Below are positions 1 through 6,251 of a stretch of DNA of 10,695 nt, in pieces. Position numbers and translations under genes: made by a program. Source of the DNA: Puniceicoccales bacterium (lineage in GTDB: Bacteria > Verrucomicrobiota > Verrucomicrobiia > Opitutales > UBA953); contig JAITPT010000229.1 of the NCBI GenBank assembly GCA_031289285.1, positions 1-10,695 on the forward strand, written 5' to 3'. How positions within the stretch are numbered: the stretch's first letter is position 1; each line of letters opens with the position of its first letter. The notes under the pieces are model-generated. The model saw nothing but the letters and a program-made list of their open reading frames with translations, searched no databases and was not told where the DNA came from.

Positions 1-170
1 TAATCCTAAGAACGGCAGTTCAGCGGGATGGGTTTGCTCAAGATTTTGAGACGGCTGTGGTTTGCGCTTTCCCGACGCGCACCTTGCGGTGCGTGGAGCG
101 GAAAGCGCAAGCGCAGACGGCCAAAAGATTGCGCAAAACCGCCCGCATTAACTGCCGTTCTTAGGATAAT
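1..170. repeat. Palindromic MITE-like element with 18-bp terminal inverted repeats
   Basis: The stretch begins with taatcctaagaacggcagtt (1-20) and ends with its inverse: 18 bp (3-20) match 150-167 exactly on the opposite strand. The interior also folds. The 11-mer ttgcgctttcc at 62-72 pairs exactly with ggaaagcgcaa near 100-110, and between them lies a smaller hairpin (gcacc-ttgc-ggtgc). The outer flanks (about 32-60 and 112-140) pair imperfectly. No open frame is credible here. The shape suggests a small non-autonomous mobile element or large REP/BIME unit. The element starts at the window edge, so its true left end may lie outside. Confidence 0.6.
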
Positions 171-201
171 GAGAGGGATTACAATTTGGGGTGGGTTTTT
201 G

Positions 202-297
202 TAATCCTAAGAACGGCAGTTGAGTCGTGTCGTCTTGCGGAAGCTGCCACAACATCTTCTCGCAATGCTTCCCCTCCAACTGCCGTTTTGAGGTTGG
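202..297. repeat. Second palindromic element sharing the 20-bp terminal sequence
   Basis: Positions 202-221 repeat positions 1-20 exactly, in the same direction. The right end (277-297) carries the inverse core caactgccgtt followed by a diverged tail, so the unit has inverted ends but an interior unrelated to element 1-170. Inside, ggaagc near 239 can pair with gcttcc near 267. A reverse-complement copy of its left half lies at 10125-10178, showing that this is a dispersed family. Confidence 0.5.
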
Positions 298-372
298 AAC
301 GGACGGTGCATCGTGGTGCTGAAGGCGCGGATTGCGCAATCCGCGCCGCCCAAAAGCGGAATTAGGGGGGAA
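278..372 (+). repeat. Dispersed repeat, copy A, upstream of the nuclease gene
   Basis: This ~95-bp stretch aligns along its whole length with 2208-2305. Both begin with a gccgtttt-aggttg block and end with an aatccgc-cc-caaaagcggaat block. In copy A the centre is a perfect 24-bp palindrome (324-347, centred on attgcgcaat), and the ends form an imperfect inverted repeat (gccgttttg against caaaagcgg). It lies directly upstream of the AAA/nuclease coding sequence, so it may carry or disrupt that gene's promoter. No function is evident. Confidence 0.55.
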
Positions 373-413
373 GTCACTTGACAAGCGGACGCACAGCCCC
401 TTTCGTTCGCGCC

Positions 414-1976
414 ATGCAAAAACTTCCTATCGGCATTCAGGCATTCAGCGAACTGCGCAAAGGCGACTACGCCTACGTTGACAAGACGGCGCATGTCCTG
501 CGCCTCGTCACCGAGGGAAAGGTCTATTTCTTGTCGCGTCCGCGTCGCTTCGGCAAGTCACTGCTCCTCTCGACACTCGACGCCCTCTTTCGCGGCGAGG
601 AAGCGCTCTTTCGCGGGCTTGCCATCCACGACAAATGGGACTGGACGCAAAAACATCCCGTCGTGCGCCTCGACTGGAGCACCCTCGCACACGGAACTGA
701 CGCCGCGATGTCCATCTCTACTTCCCGCTGTTTTGCCGACATTGCGGCGGAGCACGGCATTGCGCTTTCCTCAACAATTCCGTCCGAAATTTTTAACGAA
801 CTCCTCAAAAAACTCCGCGCCAAAACGGGCGCACAGCCGGTTGTTCTGATTGACGAATACGACAAGCCCATACTCGACTCCCTCGAAAGAGAGGACGGCG
901 AACTCGAACGCATTCGTGATTTCCTCCGCAATCTTTACGGTGTCCTCAAAGGCAACGACGAGCACTTGCGCTTCGTTTTTCTCACGGGCGTCTCGCGCTT
1001 TGCGGGCGTTTCGATTTTCTCTGGTTTGAACAATCTTCGCGACATCACGATTGGGGAAGATTATTCGACCGTTTGCGGCTATACACAGGAAGAATTGGAA
1101 CGCGTTTTTTCTGAAGAAATAAAAAGTCTTGCCGTCAAATACCAAAAGACGGTTCCCGACTTTTTAGACGGCATTCGCAAGTGGTATAATGGCTATTCAT
1201 GGGACGGCATAACATCGGTCTATAATCCGTATTCGACACTTAATTTTATTGCGACAAAGGCGTTTAGTTGCTTCTGGTTCAGGTCTGGAACGCCGACATT
1301 TCTCACTAAGCGGTTAACGCATATTAAAGACTGGGCGAATGTTATCAAGCCCTTCGATGTAACGCTCAACGATCTTGACCGTAATGCGTCGGAAGAGTTT
1401 AGTGCATGGCAACTTCTTTTCCAAACTGGCTATCTCACAATAAAAAAAACTTTTTACACAGACCTTCTTACGAACTTCACCTTAGACATTCCCAATTTTG
1501 AGGTTCGCGATTCGCTAATGAGTGTGTTGCTCATGAACAAAACGGGGAAATCTGACATGGAAGTTTCCTCGCTGCGCACCGCCATCCTTGCCGCTCTCAA
1601 AACAAATGATACAGCGCAACTCGAACAATCGCTCCGCCGTCTTGTCGCGAATATTCCTTACACTTTGAAGGCAAAAAATGAAGCGGCGTATCACATCGCA
1701 TTTCTCGTTGCATTTTCTTTGCTCGGTTTTCAAATCGAGGGCGAAATCATCACAAACGTCGGGCGCATAGATGCTGTTTTGCACCTGCCCAATCGCACAA
1801 TTGTCGTCGAACTAAAATATGCGTGGGGTGTTAAAAACTTCGCCAAACCACTTGCCGAAGCCCTGTCCCAAATCAAAGCCAATCACTACGCTGACCGCTA
1901 TACCGACGGACGCAAAATCACCAATCTCGCCATCGCTTTCTCCGGCAAAGACGTCGCCTGCAAAATCGAGGAGTAA
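414..1976 (+). CDS. AAA-ATPase-like / PD-(D/E)XK nuclease domain protein
   Basis: The 520-residue product matches the architecture of proteins with an N-terminal AAA-ATPase-like domain (PF09820 type) and a C-terminal PD-(D/E)XK nuclease domain (PF08011/DUF1703 type). Visible motifs are the family opening LPIGIQAF...YVDKT (residues 4-25), a P-loop-like RPRRFGKS (42-49), Walker B VVLIDEYDKP with D147/E148, the FLTGVSRF strand, and the WYNGYSWDG...VYNPYS block. The nuclease core is D453 (GRIDAVL) and E466-x-K468 (VELKY), followed by a Q-rich helix, so both sites look intact. ATG 414 is chosen because family members start just before LPIGI; an in-frame TTG at 378 would add 12 unconserved residues. 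The family is common in multiple copies in anaerobic and gut bacteria. Its biological role is not established; a role in mobile elements or defence is only a guess. The gene has lower GC and more mixed codons than recBD and lies between two repeat copies, suggesting transfer. Confidence 0.85.
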   Translation: MQKLPIGIQAFSELRKGDYAYVDKTAHVLRLVTEGKVYFLSRPRRFGKSLLLSTLDALFRGEEALFRGLAIHDKWDWTQKHPVVRLDWSTLAHGTDAAMSISTSRCFADIAAEHGIALSSTIPSEIFNELLKKLRAKTGAQPVVLIDEYDKPILDSLEREDGELERIRDFLRNLYGVLKGNDEHLRFVFLTGVSRFAGVSIFSGLNNLRDITIGEDYSTVCGYTQEELERVFSEEIKSLAVKYQKTVPDFLDGIRKWYNGYSWDGITSVYNPYSTLNFIATKAFSCFWFRSGTPTFLTKRLTHIKDWANVIKPFDVTLNDLDRNASEEFSAWQLLFQTGYLTIKKTFYTDLLTNFTLDIPNFEVRDSLMSVLLMNKTGKSDMEVSSLRTAILAALKTNDTAQLEQSLRRLVANIPYTLKAKNEAAYHIAFLVAFSLLGFQIEGEIITNVGRIDAVLHLPNRTIVVELKYAWGVKNFAKPLAEALSQIKANHYADRYTDGRKITNLAIAFSGKDVACKIEE

Positions 1977-2055
1977 AAAGTTTTTTAGCCAACCTTTGTG
2001 CGGAGACTTAGAGCGAGATTAAGAGTGTAAATTACCTCCGAAATCTGGCACAAAA

Positions 2056-2075
2056 TCTCACACGAAGGCACGAAG
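2056..2075 (+). repeat. Short dispersed motif, inverse of 8768-8787
   Basis: The 20-mer tctcacacgaaggcacgaag matches the reverse complement of 8768-8787 with two differences. It resembles a widespread intergenic motif of environmental bacteria made of spaced 'cgaaggc' blocks; that resemblance is from memory and was not searched. Confidence 0.4.
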
Positions 2076-2102
2076 ATTGAAAAAAACTTTATCAAAAAAA
2101 TT

Positions 2103-2178
2103 ATCCTGTCCATCCTGTTCATCCTGTCCAAAAATCGGGGTTCATTTTTTTAGACAGGATAGACAGGATAAATAGGAT
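2103..2178. repeat. Inverted repeat whose arms are triplicated 9-mers
   Basis: The left arm is three tandem 9-mers (atcctgtcc, atcctgttc, atcctgtcc; 2103-2129) followed by a short A run. The right arm is the inverse (agacaggat twice at 2152-2169, then aaataggat to 2178) preceded by a T run. Over 32 bp the arms differ at about six positions and are separated by 12 bp. A transcript in either direction could form a long hairpin. The right arm is followed by a short T run, so a bidirectional terminator role is possible but unproven. Confidence 0.6.
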
Positions 2179-2207
2179 TTTTTGGGGAGTGCATTTTTTT
2201 ATCCGCA

Positions 2208-2305
2208 GATGTCGCCGTTTTTAGGTTGAACCCGAATTTCGCTTTTGAGGCTGGCACGTCTCGCACAATCCGCACCACCCCAAAAGCGGAATCTGGGTTC
2301 AACCC
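2208..2305 (+). repeat. Dispersed repeat, copy B, downstream of the nuclease gene
   Basis: This is the second copy of the repeat at 278-372, in the same orientation. Its internal inverted repeat is longer: 27-bp arms at 2224-2250 and 2278-2304 pair with four mismatches, each containing ggttgaaccc and the cgcttttg block. The loop region holds the shared aatccgc segment. Copies A and B bracket the AAA/nuclease gene. Confidence 0.55.
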
Positions 2306-2440
2306 CCAGAGTTTGCCAATGTCCAATCTCAGATTGCACCGCGCCTGCGCCGCCGCCCCTCGCAAAGTTTTTTTGAGTGCCTAAGGTGCGCTACCCCGTT
2401 AGACAGCCGCCGCCAAACAAAACAGCTGAACAACCAAACT

Positions 2441-5400
2441 ATGAACGAATTTGATGTCCTGAACGCGCCGCTTGGCACTGGCGTTTGCGCACTCATCGAG
2501 GCCAACGCTGGCACCGGCAAAACGCACAACATCCAGCACCTCTACCTCCGCTTCGTCCTCGAGCAAGGATGCGAGCCAAAACAGCTACTCGTCGTCACCT
2601 TCACCGAAGCCGCCACCGCCGAGCTTCGCGACCGCATCCGCTCAAACCTCACCGCCGCCGAAGACGAAGCCGAAACGCAGACCACCAACTCCACCCTCGA
2701 GGCTGCCACCGCCGACACCAACACCAACTCCGCCGCCGCCGCCGCTTCTGCCCCCGTCCCCGTCCCCGCCGCTCCGCCCGACCCCACGCTCCGCGCCATC
2801 GTCGCCCGTGCGCTCGCCACACACGACGCCGCCACCGTCCGCAACCGCCTCCGCGTCGCCCTCACCGCCTTCGACGAAGCCGCCATCTACACCATCCACG
2901 GCTTTTGCCAACGGACGCTTTCCCGCCACGCATTTGACGGCAAACTCCCCTTCGGCTCAAAACTCGCCACCTCTCTCGACACGCTCATCCACGACACCGT
3001 CGCCGACTTCTTCCGCCGCGAAGGCGCGCTCGGCGCACTGCGCAACGTGAAGTTTTCCGAACTCCTCGACCACGCCCGCATCGTCCTCGCCCGTGGCAGC
3101 CGCCTGCGCATCACCACCGAACCACCCACCGCCCACCAGCCCGCCGACGCCACCGACTCCGATACCACCTCCACCGCCGCCCTGTCCCACTCTTTCTTTT
3201 CAAACGCCGAGCGTCTTCTCGCAAAAATCAAATCCATCATCCACGCCGCCGATTTCCCTCCCGAACCCAAACCCGGAAAAGAAGACCGCGCCCAAAAAAT
3301 CCGCGCCCCCCTCCGCGCCCTCAAAGACCTCCTCTCCTCCGCCGACTCCACCGCCACCACCACCACCTCCTCCCCCGCCTCCGCCGCCACCCCCTCCGCC
3401 GCCTTCCTCCTCGCCTACGACCACTACGCTCCTGCCCTCGCCGACTTCGTCGCCACCGGCACCGAGCGCAAAGACTTCGCCGACCTCATCGCCTCTGCCC
3501 GCTGCTATCTCTCCCTCCCGCGCATCGCTGCTTTCGCTGCGCTCCGCGAATACCTCGCCGACCCCGCAACCGGTTTCGAGGCTCGCAAGCACAAGCTCCA
3601 AATCATCGGCTTCGACGACCTCCTCAACAAAACGCAAGCCGCGCTTCACGCCCCCGAATGCCCCCTCGCCTGTGCGCTCCGCGACACCTACGCCGTCGCG
3701 CTCGTTGACGAGTTTCAAGACACCGACCCCGTCCAATACGCCATCTTCGAGACCGTCTTCAAACATCCCGCCTCGCGCCTCTTCATGATTGGCGACCCCA
3801 AACAAGCCATCTACTCCTTTCGCGGCGGCGACATCCAAGCCTACCTCGCCGCTGCCGCCGCCGCACCGCCCGAAAACCGCACCACACTCTCGCGCAACTT
3901 CCGCTCCGAAGAGCGCCTCGTCACCGCCGTCAACGCCGTCTTCGGAGTCCCCGATGCCTTCGCCGAAGCGGGCGTCTCGCTCACGCCCTCCGTCTGCGGA
4001 CGCGCCCCAAAACTCCGCCTGCTCCTCGGCGGCGAACCGCCCGCCTGCCCGCTCAAAATCGTCCGCGTCAACGGCGGCGCCGGCGTCTATTCCAAAAGCG
4101 AACTCACCCGTTCGCGCTTCCCCGAACGCGCCGCCGCCGTCCTCGTCGCCGAGCTACTCGACGACGCCTCCGCAAAAATCTCTGAGAACGGCACCTCTCG
4201 CCCCGTCGCCGCTGCCGACATCGCCGTCCTCGTCTCCTCCAACTTCGAGGCCGTCCGCACCCAAGAGGCATTTCGCCGCCTCGCCATCCCCGCCGTCATT
4301 CTCAAAGCCGGAAACATCTTTGCCACCGCCGACGCCGAAAACCTCTGGCACATCCTCAGCGCCATAGACGCCCCCAATCGCGGCGGCCTCGTCCGCACCG
4401 CCCTCCTCACCCCGTTCTGCGGCGTCTCCGAAGAGACGCTCCTCGCCGCCACCGCCGGAGAGTCCGCCGCGTTTGCCAGACACTGCGAGACCTTCGCCGC
4501 GCTACGCGAAGTCTGGCGCACACGCGGTGTCGCCGCCGCTCTCGCCGCATTCGTCGAAAAGTTTGACGCCCTCGCCCACGCCGCCGACGCCGCCGGCCCC
4601 GCCTGCGAACGCCGCCTCTCCAACTTCCGCCACCTCTGCGAACTCCTCGCAAAAGCCGAGGCCGAAAACGAGCCTGACCCCGACGCCCTCCTGCGCTGGC
4701 TGCGCGAAAAAATCACCGGCGACACCGACACCGCCGACGCCGAGGCGCACGAGCAACGCATGGAGAGCGACCGCCGCGCCGTCGCCGTGTTGACCGTCCA
4801 CAAGAGCAAAGGCCTCGAGTTCCCAATCGTCTTCTGCCCCTTCGCAGCCACGCTCGACATCAGCCCGCCCGACAACAGCAGCGCCCCGCGCCAATGGGTT
4901 GTCCACGACCCCCACACCGGCGGCCTCGTCCTGCCCGTCAGCGACGAAGCCCGCGACGCATGGGAGCCGCTACACGCACGCGAGCAACTCGCCGAGCACC
5001 TGCGCCTGCTCTACGTCGCCCTCACCCGCGCCTCCTGCCTCTGCGTCCTCTTCGCCGGAAACATAAAAGGGCGCAGCAAATCCACGGGGTTGCCCAGCGC
5101 GCTCAACTACCTCGGGCAACTCCATCGCGGCTTCTCGCAAGGCCCAGAGGGCTTCATCGCCGAACCGCCCCTCCCTGGCAGCGACCCCTTCCCATGCGCC
5201 GCAGGGGAAATGCTCGACGTCATCGAGACCGTAGATTTCTCCGTCCTCGACCCGCGACTGCGCGACACCACGCCCCGCGCCGCCGACACCGACGCCGACG
5301 AACTCGCGCCCCCGCCGCCCAAGCCAAACGTCCGCGCAGACATCGGCGTCCTCAGCTACACCGCTCTCGCCGCCCACGGCGACACCGCGCTCGCCGCATC

Positions 5401-6223
5401 TGCCGCCACCACCGCCGCGCCGGAGAGTGCCGCCCTGCCCGCCGCTGGCGGCGACGACGAAGCACCCGCGCCCCGCGACCCCGAAAACCGCGACCCGCTC
5501 CCCGCCGGCAAAAGCGCTGGCCTGTGCGTCCACGAAATCCTCGAGAAACTCGACTACCACCAATTCCGCGCCGCACCGCCGTCGCCCGCCACCGCCGCCA
5601 TTCTCGAACGCGCCGCCACCCGCCACGCCTTCTGGAAAAACGGCGAAAAAACCGCCCGTGCCAAAGCCCGCCGCGAACGCCTCCTCGCCATCCTCGCCAA
5701 CACCCTCGCCACCACACTCCCCGACGCCGCGTTTGCCCTCCGCGACATCCCCTTCGAGGACACACTCCGCGAATGGGAGTTTTTCTTCCGCGTCCCCGCA
5801 AACATCCCGCTGCGGCGTTTCCGCGACGCCGGCCTCACCTTCAAGCCCAGTGCCGATTTCCGCCACGGCCACATGACCGGAATAATAGACCTCCTCTTCC
5901 GCCGCGACGGACGCTACGCCTTCGCCGATTGGAAGACCGACACACTCCCCGACTACGGCGGTGCCGCCCTGCGCGACGCCATGATTTCCCGCAACTACCT
6001 TTTCCAAGCCTCCGTCTATGCCGTCGCCCTCCACCGCTGGCTGCGCCAAACACTCGGCTCCGCCTACGACTTCCACCGGCACTTCGGCGGCGGCCACTAC
6101 CTCTTCGTCCGCGGCCTCCCGCCCGCCGCCAACGCCGCCGCAACGCCAACTGGCGTCTTCCGCTACGCGCCGACAGAAGACGAAATCGAACAACTCTCCC
6201 ACGACTTCTGCGGCCCCGACTGA
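2441..6223 (+). CDS. recB: Exodeoxyribonuclease V subunit beta (RecB helicase-nuclease)
   Basis: RecB is the 3'-5' motor and sole nuclease of RecBCD, which degrades and resects DNA double-strand ends and loads RecA. The 1260-residue product shows the superfamily 1A helicase set in order: Walker A ANAGTGKT (21-28), motif Ia VTFTEAATAELRDRIR (52-67), IHGFCQR, Walker B LVDEFQDTD (421-429), motif III GDPKQAIYSFRGGD (451-464), motif IV LSRNFRSEERLV (~482), motif V VLTVHKSKGLEFP (783-795) and motif VI LRLLYVALTR (854-863). The C-terminal PD-(D/E)XK nuclease has H1031, D1150, D1163-W-K1165 and the Q1189/Y1193 helix, so all catalytic residues are present. E. coli RecB has 1180 residues; the excess here is Ala/Pro/Thr-rich inserts near residues 70-114, 224-247, 300-321 and 985-1024. 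ATG 2441 begins just before the conserved N terminus. recD follows after 28 bp. No recC is visible upstream. Confidence 0.95.
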   Translation: MNEFDVLNAPLGTGVCALIEANAGTGKTHNIQHLYLRFVLEQGCEPKQLLVVTFTEAATAELRDRIRSNLTAAEDEAETQTTNSTLEAATADTNTNSAAAAASAPVPVPAAPPDPTLRAIVARALATHDAATVRNRLRVALTAFDEAAIYTIHGFCQRTLSRHAFDGKLPFGSKLATSLDTLIHDTVADFFRREGALGALRNVKFSELLDHARIVLARGSRLRITTEPPTAHQPADATDSDTTSTAALSHSFFSNAERLLAKIKSIIHAADFPPEPKPGKEDRAQKIRAPLRALKDLLSSADSTATTTTSSPASAATPSAAFLLAYDHYAPALADFVATGTERKDFADLIASARCYLSLPRIAAFAALREYLADPATGFEARKHKLQIIGFDDLLNKTQAALHAPECPLACALRDTYAVALVDEFQDTDPVQYAIFETVFKHPASRLFMIGDPKQAIYSFRGGDIQAYLAAAAAAPPENRTTLSRNFRSEERLVTAVNAVFGVPDAFAEAGVSLTPSVCGRAPKLRLLLGGEPPACPLKIVRVNGGAGVYSKSELTRSRFPERAAAVLVAELLDDASAKISENGTSRPVAAADIAVLVSSNFEAVRTQEAFRRLAIPAVILKAGNIFATADAENLWHILSAIDAPNRGGLVRTALLTPFCGVSEETLLAATAGESAAFARHCETFAALREVWRTRGVAAALAAFVEKFDALAHAADAAGPACERRLSNFRHLCELLAKAEAENEPDPDALLRWLREKITGDTDTADAEAHEQRMESDRRAVAVLTVHKSKGLEFPIVFCPFAATLDISPPDNSSAPRQWVVHDPHTGGLVLPVSDEARDAWEPLHAREQLAEHLRLLYVALTRASCLCVLFAGNIKGRSKSTGLPSALNYLGQLHRGFSQGPEGFIAEPPLPGSDPFPCAAGEMLDVIETVDFSVLDPRLRDTTPRAADTDADELAPPPPKPNVRADIGVLSYTALAAHGDTALAASAATTAAPESAALPAAGGDDEAPAPRDPENRDPLPAGKSAGLCVHEILEKLDYHQFRAAPPSPATAAILERAATRHAFWKNGEKTARAKARRERLLAILANTLATTLPDAAFALRDIPFEDTLREWEFFFRVPANIPLRRFRDAGLTFKPSADFRHGHMTGIIDLLFRRDGRYAFADWKTDTLPDYGGAALRDAMISRNYLFQASVYAVALHRWLRQTLGSAYDFHRHFGGGHYLFVRGLPPAANAAATPTGVFRYAPTEDEIEQLSHDFCGPD

Positions 6224-6251
6224 CACCAACCCTCCACCAAAAAAACCGCCC

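Larger units (their letters stand above)
1977..2440. other. Gene-free spacer filled with repeats
   Basis: No credible coding frame lies between the nuclease gene and recB. The spacer holds a 20-bp dispersed motif (2056-2075), a large inverted repeat built of 9-mers (2103-2178) and repeat copy B (2208-2305). The last 135 bp before recB contain no clear terminator, promoter or ribosome binding site that I can support. The bases just before the recB ATG are A/C-rich without a Shine-Dalgarno match. Confidence 0.6.

Noticed and set aside
1..221. CRISPR-like reading of the repeated 20-mer
   Set aside because: Copies alternate in orientation and spacing is irregular (about 150 and 35-50 bp); terminal inverted repeats explain it better.
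378..413. TTG start adding 12 residues to the nuclease protein
   Set aside because: The added residues are not part of the family pattern, and ATG 414 directly precedes the conserved LPIGIQAF opening.
2103..2178. CRISPR array
   Set aside because: The 9-mers are adjacent, without spacers, and are inverted in the second half.
6018..6251. Upstream extension of the recD frame
   Set aside because: It overlaps the recB 3' end in another frame, is Pro/Ser/Thr-rich and has no RecD similarity; GTG 6252 precedes the recognisable RecD N terminus.
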